Part shown: piece after piece, positions 1-10,355 of the stretch
How positions within the stretch are numbered: position 1 is the first letter of the stretch
Layout: every line of letters starts with the position of its first letter
NCBI GenBank assembly: GCA_029339505.1
Contig: JAQISU010000036.1
Coordinates: forward strand, 4,108,501-4,172,500
DNA: 64,000 bases
Direction: 5' to 3'
Source: Unio delphinus
Taxonomy: Eukaryota > Mollusca > Bivalvia > Unionida > Unionidae
Translations under genes and position numbers: made by a program
The notes under the pieces: generated by a model
What the model saw: only the letters and a program-made list of their open reading frames with translations
Database searches by the model: none
What the model was told of the DNA's origin: nothing

Positions 1-749
1 TACACTTTAGTTTAAAATTATATATTTTTACTCTGATTTCATTTTGTCGAGAGAATTGTTCATTATAGACTGATTTAAACTTTCGATAAATGTTTTGATT
101 ACTTATCCGTGTGATGCAGCTTCTTTATTCGGCTTTAGAGAAATAATTATCCATCATTTCAATTTCAGTGAGGTTGGTGATAATTCAATGTCTGGAACTT
201 TTTTCTCGTTATTTGATTTACTTTCTCAAATGAAAGGTCGAAACCATGACCCAAATAAACATGTATACATCTTATAATAATGATCCTAATATTAAAACCA
301 TACAAACAAGATAATTTAGATATGTGTTAGGTGTTTACATAAAACTAAATTTTAAAATAATATCGGGTCAAGCAGAATGAACTCGGTTTTGCATACAATG
401 TTACATTAAAATATCATGTAATGAAATAAAAAGAATGCACGAACGAACAAATTCTTAAATATAAAAAACAGTCATACAGTATGATCAATGTTTATATTCT
501 TTTGAATAGTAAGATATATCTATTCACCTCCAAGTTACATATGGCCGAGGGGACAATGGCACAAAACACAAGTAACTAACTCGAAATTTGTTAAAAATAT
601 ATTTTTTGGTTAATACTCAGCGGTTGATTCCATGTCTATGCGATGTAATCCCCGGTTTGTTATTCGACCTTCGAATTTGGAGATGACCAGCTTGTACAAT
701 TTATGCGAAGAGAAGAACAACACCAGTTGGTGTTCTTAGTATCATTAAA

Positions 750-937
750 GCAAACACATACGTGTAGTCAGAATAAATTATTCGAGTACATAATACAAAT
801 ACACACAGTGACGTTAGTATATTCCAAGTTATTCTCGCTATCATTTGGTCATACAGATGGAACAAGATCATATAGCGAGGTCACACAAATGAAAAAGACT
901 TACGACGACGCATCGACTACGTATGATTTAAATAATA

Positions 938-988
<51 letters not shown>

Positions 989-1078
989 GCGTCATCATCG
1001 CAAGAACTACTACAACACATTGTAGTCAATACAACTCTGCCAAAAACAACAATGATATCAGTACGTTATACTATACCT
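750..1078 (+). pseudogene. Relic of the Polinton membrane-hairpin protein (C-terminal half)
   Basis: The conceptual translation resembles the C-terminal half of the intact 185-residue protein at 23192-23749. Shared features are a CSQ-K-L start, a Y-I-K/Q-H stretch, a run of asparagines and an ART(T/S)T segment. As in the intact element, its 3' end overlaps the start of the following beta-domain gene in another frame. The asparagine run has expanded into an AAT microsatellite. The N-terminal half, with the hydrophobic region, is not visible. Confidence 0.75.
931..987 (+). repeat. (AAT)n microsatellite at a Polinton start codon
   Basis: Nearly pure AAT array ending directly on the ATG of the beta-domain relic. 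The intact element has only about five AAT units at this position. Copy B (49066-49137) and the other relic (40690-40750) carry long arrays at the same place. Confidence 0.9.
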
Positions 1079-1430
1079 GAATTTAGCGTAAACCTTCCAA
1101 CACCGTTTCCAGTATAGGAAATTGCTCTTGTTAAGCTGCTAGTGTATCATTGTTGGCTGAATATTAAGTCAAATTAATTTGCACAAGAATGATGATATTG
1201 TATTTGCAAATAAGAATACAGCTGGTGGAACTCTTAACTGGAACATTTCTTATATTCCATCCGGATGTAATCAAATTGAACAAATATATGAAAAAATTCA
1301 GCGCACAATACAATTTTGCACGGGAAATGAATCAAAACTTGTTAGTACGGTCCACGAGTCAACTTCGCCGGCCACGATAGAGATACAATCACCGGATTGA
1401 GCCATAGTTATCTACCAGATCAGTGTTAGG
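986..1430 (+). pseudogene. Relic of the Polinton C-terminal beta-domain protein gene (5' third)
   Basis: Translation from the ATG at 986 follows the N-terminal 150 or so residues of the intact protein at 21952-23286. Matching segments are SSQELLQ, NTT-K-T, EFSVN-P and the EIAL-KL-VYH stretch. An in-frame stop interrupts it after about 40 residues, and further shifts follow. The rest of the gene is missing; unclassified sequence starts near 1440. It lies on the plus strand, opposite in relative orientation to the neighbouring integrase relic, so this relic is rearranged. Confidence 0.8.
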
Positions 1431-1439
1431 ATGTCGTGA

Positions 1440-2085
1440 AATTCAACTTGATTATACCATCAGAGCCTTCACCAGCTGATTTGTTCCATTTAAAATATAT
1501 ATTCAAATAAAAGAATAAGAAACAAAAAATACACAGTATCAATGATACGCGGTGATCTCATATGAGTAAGGATCCCGTCATACAAGGTTTTTATTTTGTC
1601 CCGACTTTCTCTTTATGAGAATCCTTCATTTGTCTTTGTGCCATTTCATAAAGATCCCTTTATTCAAAGCATTAATTATGGTCCGACATGCATTGTTATT
1701 TTTCTGTATGCTGTATGAGGCACCCTTTATAATGTTCCAGTCATACAAGGCCTTTCATATGGCCCGATATTCTGTATTATTTTTATGAATGCCGTATGTG
1801 GCATCGGAATCTCCCGTGACTTTGTCAATGCATACCGGTATCCTATTTTTCGAATGCTACATGAGGTATCCTTGTATCCTTCCTCATTCAATCTATAGAC
1901 TGCGATCTAATCGTGGTTACTGGGGGGGTAACACACATTCATTCCTGAACATTCCTCCAGTGGATTTTCTAAATGAAACGAAATTTTAGAATATTCAGAA
2001 TCTTTGTATACCCCTTTCAATGTCATGCACACCTCGCTCGACCTGTAACACAATAACGTTGTGGCATTTTTCAAATATTGACACA
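1440..2085. other. Unclassified segment with degenerate internal repeats
   Basis: Duplicated in copy B (49600-50250). It contains several imperfect copies of a unit built around a TCATACAAGG and (G/T)CCCGA core followed by a T-rich stretch and GAATGC-GTATG-GGCAT. The segment near 1935-2030 also matches, in reverse complement, 39010-39070 beside another Polinton relic. In copy B the minus strand stays open for about 100 codons. I do not recognise a protein family. Confidence 0.4.
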
Positions 2086-2090
2086 AAACA

Positions 2091-2169
2091 ATTTACCGTT
2101 GATATAAAATATAGTAGTCCTGGTCATACGCGTGAAAAGACGATGTTCACCTGTCTTATATGTAGTTGA
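2091..2169 (+). pseudogene. Relic of the HNH tail of the Polinton polymerase fusion
   Basis: Translates to a stretch ending with a TCL-C segment, matching the C-terminal HNH module of the intact polymerase-helicase-HNH gene (about 35550-35625). A stop follows at once, as in the intact gene, and the integrase relic begins on the other strand. The convergent polymerase/integrase arrangement is therefore preserved here. Confidence 0.7.
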
Positions 2170-2186
2170 AGTGAGGGTGTTGGATA

Positions 2187-2424
2187 TGTAATCGCGGTGG
2201 TAATTATTTATCCTAATGTATTATTTGTAATTGTTCATGTACGAATCCACGTTGAGGAACAGTTGAATCTAATATATAGATTGCAGGCTTACACGCAGAT
2301 CTTACCACATGGGTAATTGAATGTGTCGTAATATTCCAAATAGGATCAATCATTCTTTTTGTAACATATTCAAGCTCACGCGGCTCTTGCAAGTATATTA
2401 CGATAACATTACCTAATAATGGGA
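2187..2424 (-). pseudogene. Relic of Polinton integrase, C-terminal part
   Basis: Matches the last 80 or so residues of the intact integrase at 35652-36608, including NVIV-YL-EP-EL, the DPIW-TTH segment and the APQRGF-EQLQ-I end. It is broken by a SINE at 2424; the N-terminal part resumes at about 2800. The catalytic D,D,E region is missing. Confidence 0.8.
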
Positions 2425-2752
2425 CCGCGCAGGTGGCATTATCTTTAGAGCTTCCGCTGCGGAAGCGGGACGTCGTGGGTTCGATCCCCGGCCGAGTCAT
2501 ACCAAAGACTTACAAAAATGGTACTAACAGCTGCCTCTCTTGGCGCTTATCATTAAGAGCTTAGTGTTAGGACTGGTCAACATGGTATCAGGATAATGTG
2601 ACTGAGTGGGACATCATGCCACATGTTTGCGGCATGATGAATCAGTGCTATACATCACTATAAATTGCCTTTCTGCAGACATCGAAGCGATAAGACTGAA
2701 TTGTTTAAAAGCTACATTAACAATATTAAACACACACACACAAACACATACA
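2424..2752 (+). repeat. tRNA-derived SINE inserted in the integrase relic
   Basis: A GC-richer block with a tRNA-like head: a stem-loop around CTTCCGCTGCGGAAG and a Pol III B-box-like GGGTTCGATCCC near 2478-2489. A conserved body (2575-2640) follows and then a CA-rich tail. The same SINE head lies at the homologous place in copy B (50592-50802), where it is cut by the deletion junction. A functional tRNA gene is unlikely because the cloverleaf is incomplete. Confidence 0.75.
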
Positions 2753-2799
2753 TGCTACTGGCTGTTCAGAAACTTCACGTCGTTATATTGATATGTATT

Positions 2800-2934
2800 G
2801 TTTGTAATTGCGTTAATAGGTTCCATGTTGGTTGTTCGCTAAATTTAATTATTTCACCTGCCGCATCAAATATTTATTTCAATTGCAGACTTGTTTATCC
2901 AATATCCTTTTGGGCTTTAATAAACCGATTCCAT
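2800..2934 (-). pseudogene. Relic of Polinton integrase, N-terminal part
   Basis: On the minus strand the segment ending at the CAT at 2932 aligns with the first 45 or so residues of the intact integrase (positions 36475-36608). It continues the integrase relic interrupted by the SINE. Heavily mutated. Confidence 0.6.
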
Positions 2935-2955
2935 AATATTAATGATCAATCGCTG

Positions 2956-3265
2956 AATTACCAGCACCTAACACCAGCTTACCTTTCATCGCAGATCTCA
3001 CTATCCAAATTGTTATGATAATTCGAAAGATTTTTTAATGGAATTTAACGCGTGAATTATTTGTTCAGCTGCAATAGTCTTATGCTTTTTATAAACTACA
3101 TTCTTTATCAGTTTCAATTATTGGATACTCACCTAGTTTTGGTTTTTCCCGATTATCAATTCGGATATAAAGTTTGTTTTCAGGATCACAACAATTATAT
3201 CAATGAAGATCTTTCTCTCCTGGGTATATATCACATGTAGTTGCGGCATTTATCCTAATATTACT
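2956..3265 (-). pseudogene. Relic of the Polinton phospholipase A2-like gene
   Basis: Nucleotide similarity to 36627-36962 is clear at both ends (AGCACCTAACA at 2962 and ATTGGATACTC near 3120) with many substitutions and indels between. It follows the integrase relic in the same order and strand as in the intact element. No open frame remains and the Ca-binding and HD motifs are destroyed. Confidence 0.65.
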
Positions 3266-3267
3266 TT

Positions 3268-3480
3268 CATATCACCTCGGTTTATTTAATATTCTTGTAA
3301 TTATCAAGGGAATAAATTAAACAATTATGTAACACATTGTTCATACTTACCGTTATTTGCTAACCAGATATTTCTGTTTTAAAAATTAATTTTGTATCTG
3401 CACTTAACAATCAACATTGTCTATTTATAAGCTGATTGTTTTCTATTTTAGTTTCAAATTGTATTCACGTTGATTAAATC
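3268..3480 (-). pseudogene. Faint relic of the Polinton zinc-ribbon gene
   Basis: Scattered similarity to 36959-37141: ATATCACCTCG at 3272 and GCTGATTG-TTTTC near 3431-3448. Its position directly after the phospholipase relic fits the intact gene order. Beyond 3490 I see no ATPase relic. Confidence 0.4.
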
Positions 3481-3703
3481 AATATAATAAACACTTATGA
3501 TTTACATATGAAATATAGTTTAAATTAAGAATGTAGAGCACAGGAAACACGTGGTTAGCTGCACCATTCACATAATTGCTAATCAATTCAGGTACCATTG
3601 CATGGGAGTTATTGTGAAATATGAAGAAGATCAATTGACGATTCAACAAGAAAGTACTTAAATAATCGTAATATCTTTACAATTATTAAACTGCCTCACC
3701 ATA

Positions 3704-3770
<67 letters not shown>
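3704..3770 (+). repeat. (CT)n microsatellite
   Basis: Nearly uninterrupted CT dinucleotide run with one TTT interruption near 3720. No gene is seen in the flanking 3490-4390. Confidence 0.95.
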
Positions 3771-3773
<3 letters not shown>

Positions 3774-4387
3774 CTTGGAAAATACATAGAAAGAGACGTT
3801 ACACGACAGACGTAATGAAAGAGAGAGCAACACGTGTTAACTAACCAGCATCATCAACAAAATAGTACTACTTCATGGTACGAGTACCACGTAACCAAAA
3901 TGTATACCAAATAATGTCAAAATGGTTTGTTAATTTGAATCATTGGTTACATAAACACTAGATAAATCCAAACGAATTTACACACGTACCATTACGGCGA
4001 ATTATATTATATTACGTTACTCGGCGTAAGTTCAATTTCAAGGTTTTTTTCCAAACAATAAACGTTTCCAGATTTATGAGCAAATTTCTTTCCGGTACGC
4101 TTAAAATGGGATGGGAACATAAAGCAAAAACGATTTCTATGAAACTGTAGACCGTATTAAATTCATTCAGAAAACGGGGATTACTTACACTTTGTATCAT
4201 TAATTCTATGCGTCAGTAATGATTAGACTTTGTATCGATCGAAAATCAGTAGCGCGTTTTTGTGAGAATGTTTACATTTGTGTAATATTGCGCAATGGGC
4301 AGATCCCAATTCGATATATTGATAGTATCAATTTACTTTATACACACAGATACACACACACACATACATACATACATACATACATAT

Positions 4388-4390
<3 letters not shown>

Positions 4391-4463
<73 letters not shown>
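4391..4463 (+). repeat. (TA)n microsatellite at the 5' side of the Penelope-like element
   Basis: Preceded by CA and CATA repeats from 4345 and followed directly by the reverse-transcriptase relic. A second TA run lies directly after the endonuclease (6514-6567), so the coding body is bracketed by TA arrays. Confidence 0.95.
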
Positions 4464-4465
<2 letters not shown>

Positions 4466-4479
4466 CAATAAAAATATAT

Positions 4480-6513
4480 TATTTCAATAAAAACAAATCA
4501 TCTTTTACACCCCCTAGTGGACGTGACTGCCATTTAGATTTTGACATTGAAGCTATCACACAAGAAATATTACACAATATTCCTCATAAGCGAGGTTATA
4601 GTAATATTTCTAAGAAAGAAATGGAGTCTTTACATAATTTAATTAATGATGAGAGTATTGTTATTAAAAAGGCTGATAAATTAAATAATAATATTATTAT
4701 TATGAATCAGGAAGACTATGTTAAAGAAGTTGAACGTCAAATAAATGATAAAAAGTAATATCAAAAGGTCGATATTGACCCTTCATTAAAAATTAAATCT
4801 AAAATTTTCACATGCATTGATGAAATATCTAAGAATAATAGTTCCGTATATGAAGAAGTTGATACTTTTCCTCTCAAAATACGTACACCTCAGTTCTACA
4901 TATTGCCCAAAACTCATAAATTTCCTGATCATACATTACCTTTAAATTATCCAGGACGACCAATTATATCAGGTTGTAATTCATATACAGAGAACTTATC
5001 CAAATTTATAGATAGTATTTTGCAGCCTTTTATGAAATCGCTTCTTTCATATATTAAAAATACTACTGATTTCATAAAAAAGTTGACATCTATTCCACAA
5101 CTATCTCATAATTCCCTCCTTGTATCTTTAGATGTTACATCATTGTATACAAACATACCGCATGCATATAGTATTAAGGCGTGTAAATATTTTCTTGACA
5201 ACACTCTTAATAATAACAGACTATCGAGTGAAGATATTTGTAAAGAAATAACTCTTATCTTGGAAAATAATAATTTCCAATTTAATGGTACTAATTACAT
5301 TCAAATAATGGGTAAGGCAATGGGTAGTCCTATGGCTTCTTCATACGCTTCCCTTTTCATGGGTAAATTAGAGAAAGATTTTCTTGAAAACGAGAATTTT
5401 AAGCCCACTGTTTGGCTAAGATTTTTAGATGATATATTCATGATCTGGAACCACTCAGAAGAAGATCTACATAAATTTATTAATAGCCTAAATAATTTTC
5501 ACCCCACAATTAAATTTACTTAACACTGCATCCACTACGCATGTATCCATTCTAGATGTAAATGTGATGAAAAATCCTGATAATACTATCTCTACAAATG
5601 TTCACGTAAAAGAAACTAATATCCACCAATATGTGGAATATTCGTCTTGTCATCCCAGGTCATGTAAAAACGGCATACCTTATAGTCAGGCGAAAAGATA
5701 CCGACGTATCATTTCAGACGATCATCAATTATAACATTCTTTAAATGAATTAAAAATATATTTCAAAAAAAGAAATTATCGTATACATGTAATAGAATCT
5801 GCTTTAAGTAAAGTCTGTATTCTTACCCAAAATGAAGCTTTAAATACAACAGAATGTATGAAAGATAAAAATATAATTCCTTTCATAATACAATATAATC
5901 CATCTTTGCCAAATATAGGCCTTATAATTAATAAATATTGGACTCTCCTTAACTTATCAGAAAAAACAGCGTCAAAACACTTTACAAGAGCAAGACATTT
6001 CTTGCTTATAGAAGACCTAGAAATTTACAAGATCTTTTGATCAGAACTAAACCGACAAAAATTTTTCAAAGATGTCTTTTGTCATCTAAATGCAACAGAC
6101 GTAGGTGCTCTCAATGTGCAAATATTACAGAAAGTGCCTATTTTAGTAGCTCCAATACTAAAGAAATGTTTTCTCTACGATATAACACTGATTGGATATC
6201 AACTGATGTAATTTATTTGATAACCTGTAAAAAATGTAACATGCAATATGTTGGACAAACACTTCAACAAGTTTCTAAGAGAATGAATAATCACCGCTTT
6301 CATATAAAAAATTATATGGATCCTCAGTTCTCCACTAATGTTTCAATGCATTTTAATACAAATAATCACTCTTTAAGGGATTTTTCTTTCATGCCAATAG
6401 ATATTGTGCACGGAGAAATGAACAGACTCATTAAAAAAAGTAATTGGATTAATCGGTTAGATACTGTTTATCCCAATGGCCTTAATACTAAGGCATTATA
6501 TAAAATTGTATAG
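4480..6513 (+). pseudogene. Penelope-like retroelement: reverse transcriptase plus GIY-YIG endonuclease, degenerate
   Basis: Penelope-like elements encode a telomerase-related reverse transcriptase joined to a GIY-YIG endonuclease. Visible RT signatures in order: YILPKTHK (about 4900), RPIISG, SLDVTSLYTNIP (about 5130), a GKAMGSPMAS block (about 5310) and RFLDDIF (about 5425) as the catalytic box. The C-terminal frame at 6037-6513 has paired cysteines, then IYLITCKKC and YVGQT, typical of the GIY-YIG domain. Breaks: a stop at about 4757, a stop at 5521, and frame changes through 5524-6040. It lies in the part of copy A that copy B lacks, so its age relative to the duplication is not settled. 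Confidence 0.9.
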
Positions 6514-6516
6514 ATT

Positions 6517-6567
<51 letters not shown>
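6514..6567 (+). repeat. (TA)n microsatellite at the 3' side of the Penelope-like element
   Basis: TA run directly following the endonuclease stop codon. Confidence 0.95.
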
Positions 6568-6572
<5 letters not shown>

Positions 6573-6925
6573 GTAAAATATGTAGTTATATGTATTTCTG
6601 TTAGTCTCTACATTATAATTTCACTCTCAGTTTTCATTAGAGACTCATGTATCATTCTGATCCAGTTATAAATATGATATTTGTATAATAAAGAATATAA
6701 AGTATGATGTCATGTCAATTACGTAATTATTGATATATAGACGTCATCCGCTTCTTTCAAAAGCATGACGTTATGTTAATGAAGTAATTGTTTATAACTT
6801 TGTAGACGTCATCATTTTCTTTCAAAAACATTTTTTGCCTGAAGAAGTATAAATGCGAAGCTAGTCGCACAAATTTATCGGCGTTTGTGTTGTTTTTGTA
6901 TCCCAAATATATATATATATATGTA
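6568..6925 (+). other. 3' untranslated / pLTR-like region of the Penelope-like element
   Basis: Contains a duplicated TAGACGTCATC segment (6740 and 6801) and near 6838-6880 a CCTGAAGAAG followed by GCGAAGC and AGTCGC. Penelope-like elements often carry a hammerhead ribozyme in their terminal repeat. The CTGAAGA, GAA and GTC pieces could be a decayed core, but I cannot confirm folding. It ends in another short TA run near 6910. Confidence 0.35.
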
Positions 6926-7829
6926 ACCTAATGGTATGTGTCTGCATGTGTGCGTGTGTGCGTGTTTGTTTATTCGTGTGTCCATTTCTGCTTCGTTTGC
7001 ATCGCAGGCATTGTGTGATTCATTTACATGAATTAATGTACTCTAATTGACGTGCAATTAAGGTGATAATTATATAAACAAATATCAGTAAAACACTTTA
7101 TTTGCATCCATATCACAGGATAAGTCAGTTGGAAAATTATAGAAGTATCAACGAGTTCTGGTTTTGATAGCGGTATTTTTTAAACTGTGAATGGGTTGAT
7201 TAATGCAACCAATATCCTACTAAAATTGGATTTAAAACTGAAAATAAAACGTGTAGTGTACATAAGTTTAACATGTTAATTTATATTATGCGAAATATCT
7301 TTTATACTCTATGAGACTGTGTTATTTTTAATCACCGTTTTCCAATCAGTATTTAATTAAAAATCACTTTGCCAATCATGACTTATTTGAATGGGCAATC
7401 GACTGTAAGGTTGAATTCTGTCCTCTCTAAATGTATTCTTAACATAAATAGTAGGATTTAACAATTTAGTCAGAGTAACGGCAAACTATCGCGATGCATT
7501 CCCACTGTTCTTACATGATTTTACATCAACAACTGGGTCGCTGAGAACAAAAATGATGCCTATCGTTTTTGATTGGCTCGAGTTTTCAATATATGGTACT
7601 GAGTTAGTATATATGACCCTTGACATGGGACATTCTAAGTAAAGAAATGTATTTATGTCTTTATTATCGCATGCCTCACAATAATTTCTTGCGTGTTTTG
7701 GTTATAAGGCACACGATATAGCTTTTCTTAAAATAAATATTTATGTTAACATACCTAAGTTTAAAAATTTGAAACGTTAGATAAAAATTATCAGATGCAA
7801 AATGAAAAAATCCTTACCATTAATATTGT

Positions 7830-8285
7830 CCCTCAGTTCTTCAATAACACGTTCTCGAAATTTTTGAATCAGATAAATATTTTCTTTTTTTTACTTCAGG
7901 TTTAGGGTCATGTTCTTTCTATACATTAGCTATTTCAGTACAATTTTGTAAATACCCTCATGTATTTCTTTATCTACACAATAAAGGTAGGCAGGACATA
8001 AATTGGTAGGAAAATATCGTTATATCTTTTGGTATTTCATTTTTGTTCTTTCAGACATTCTTCCAGATGCTAAAGCAGTTTTTTCTAACTTTGGACGAAA
8101 AGACCTTCAGTAGCGTCTGCACATCGCTCAGTAAATTTCGTAACGGGTCTTAAATATTTGTTCAGCATCCTCTGCAAAATCCACCTGATACTCATTACTG
8201 TCTTGGAATTTTCGCCTGACAGAATCCCAGACTAGTAGAAATTTATCAATTGCTTCAAGTCACTTTCGTTCTAGCCACGCGGTTC
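7830..8285 (-). pseudogene. Relic of the Polinton coiled-coil protein, N-terminal part
   Basis: On the minus strand, about 8090-8285 aligns with the 5' part of the intact gene at 28514-29575. Shared elements are the ACGGGTCTTAAATATTTGTTC-like, CCTCTGCAAAATC and TCGCCTGACAGAATC stretches. It is repeated in copy B at 51270-51690. In the intact element this gene lies far from the integrase, so the relic is scrambled. Confidence 0.65.
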
Positions 8286-8528
8286 ACGCTTCTACAATTA
8301 TTATTTATATCACAATGATCTAATTAACACCTGAACAGAGGTTTTGACATCGGTATAAGGGTCGGATGGGTAAACCGAGTGCATATCAAGACGACAACAC
8401 TGTAACTTAATAGTAAAATCCCGGGAGTCTCTTTTTGGTTAGACAACCAACGTAAGTCCCTGATAAGGTAGAGGCAGACGTTTTGTGGGTTGTTGTCATT
8501 TTCGTTAATGGTTTTAGCTTAGATAGAT

Positions 8529-8616
8529 ACACACACACACACACACATGCATACATACATACATACATACATACATACATACATACATACATACATACAT
8601 ACATACATACATACAT
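8529..8616 (+). repeat. (CA)n/(TACA)n microsatellite
   Basis: CA run followed by about 17 TACA units. Copy B has a shorter array at 51946-51990. Frames through it are artefacts. Confidence 0.95.
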
Positions 8617-8619
8617 CGA

Positions 8620-10355
8620 TATGAATAATATTATAACATGTATAAAGAGGAAATTCGTATTCATTCCTGTGCACTGTCATAACGTGTTAGGAATGACGCA
8701 CTGATATACTTTGATGAGAAACATGTTCTAATAACTCCCCAAACATAAACAGAAAGATTAATAAAGACAACTTCAAATGTAACACACGGGACGTATTCAT
8801 TTGACAGAGTAGGTTTAACAGGGCTATTAAATCTTCTTTTTTTAACTCAAGTTTCATCACTTTCAGAATGCCGATCTTAGTGACCATGACCTACGGATGT
8901 AACCGAAAAATTGAAACAGCAGCGTACTGTCGTAACGTTTGAATATATCAACATGATATGGACACCTGATGAAAAGTATATACAGCATGGCTAATACTAG
9001 TTGATCTAAAAGCATAATGAATGTGTAATTGATTTATACTCAAGTAGTTAAAATGAAAACGTTTTTCGCACAAATAGTAATATTGCAATATAATTTTAAA
9101 GTTTACGTATGATGTTTTTTAACTCCCGTAGTCAATTGCTGGACAATAAAGATTTCCAATATTACTATACCACTCATACCGTGAAAAAAGAGTGTCAACT
9201 GTTTTGCTCATGTCAGCCTGACAAAAGCTCCAAACAAGAGCTGAGTTATCAGAGAGATCTGTTGATGAAGAATCTGTAGCAGTCGAGACTCGTTCGTCAG
9301 ATCAACACCACCAATGACCGCAGATGTGTAGCTACACACAGCTTAACTGTTCGATCAAATGAAAATGTACAATGATTGATTCGAGATTTTGTACGGCTCA
9401 TTTATTACATGAACCTATAAGTTAGTTGAACTACTCTGATATGATCTGGTATTAGTTAACATGACGCAAATAAAAATCCAGCTGACATCACAATATCACG
9501 CAGGTACTATGACATTGGTCTAACTTGCTATACCATGCAGAAAGAAATGCTCAAAATATAGACTACGTAAAAGATTTGTATCATATAGAACGGATACAGA
9601 AAGTATTTCATCATGTTCGACTAGCCCCAGGGCTGATGATTCGTCCCTAAAATGGACAACGTCTTAAAGACAAAGCCACATGACTCATATAAGCTGTGAA
9701 TGCAGTAAATTTGGAGAAAAAAAAAATAAACAATGCATGCTGATTTAATCCCAATGATTAACATAATTAACTTAAATCTCATTGACCACAAGGTGAAGTA
9801 TTAAACGTGCATCTTAAACAATTAAAAAGGACATAGACTTTACTAATAATCGACGGATCTTAAACAATTAACAAGGACATAGACTTTACTTCTAATCGAC
9901 GGATACTAATTGTCGCAAAATATTTATATTAAGGCAAATCATTGGCCAATTGATTGACGATATAAATAAAAAACTAAATATGATATTTTTTTTTAACCTG
10001 GCAAACTGATATTAATGCATGTATTTCATTTCCGATGCTTAATGGTAAATCATCATATTTTTAAAAATCAACTTTGATGAATATATTTGCATGCCTTAAT
10101 TTATTTACGCATTCAACTCGATTCTTTCTAAAGAGTTCTCACCATGTGACCATAATGAAGATTATTTGACTTCAGCAAGAGTTGGAACCAATATATATTT
10201 GCCACAAATACAAATGAATTCTGAGATTAAAAAGGACTTTTTGGGGTTAAAATAGTTGTTTATGCTACCAAATGACTGCTGCTTGGACTACTTATTTGTA
10301 AAAGAAACATTATGAGCAAATATATACTTCTCAGCATTACGAAAAGCATTTTCTA
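8620..10355. other. Non-coding part of copy A
   Basis: Matches 52258-54036 of copy B. No coding region is supported. A 46-bp segment (TTAAACAATTAA...) is tandemly doubled at 9812-9903 in copy A but single in copy B. Confidence 0.6.

Larger units (their letters stand above)
1..10355. repeat. Segmental duplication, copy A (direct repeat of 47862-54036)
   Basis: Read side by side, positions 1-2636 and 7365-10355 match 47862-50802 and 50803-54036 in the same order and orientation. Differences are scattered substitutions and small indels. Copy A lacks about 260 bp present in copy B (48080-48360). Copy B lacks about 4.7 kb of copy A (2637-7364). The left edge is cut by the window. The copy contains Polinton relics and a SINE in both versions, so the duplication is younger than those insertions. 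It could also be two haplotypes joined in assembly. Confidence 0.85.

Noticed and set aside
2424..2510. tRNA gene on the plus strand
   Set aside because: A and B box-like sequences are present but no full cloverleaf; the conserved downstream body and second copy identify a SINE.
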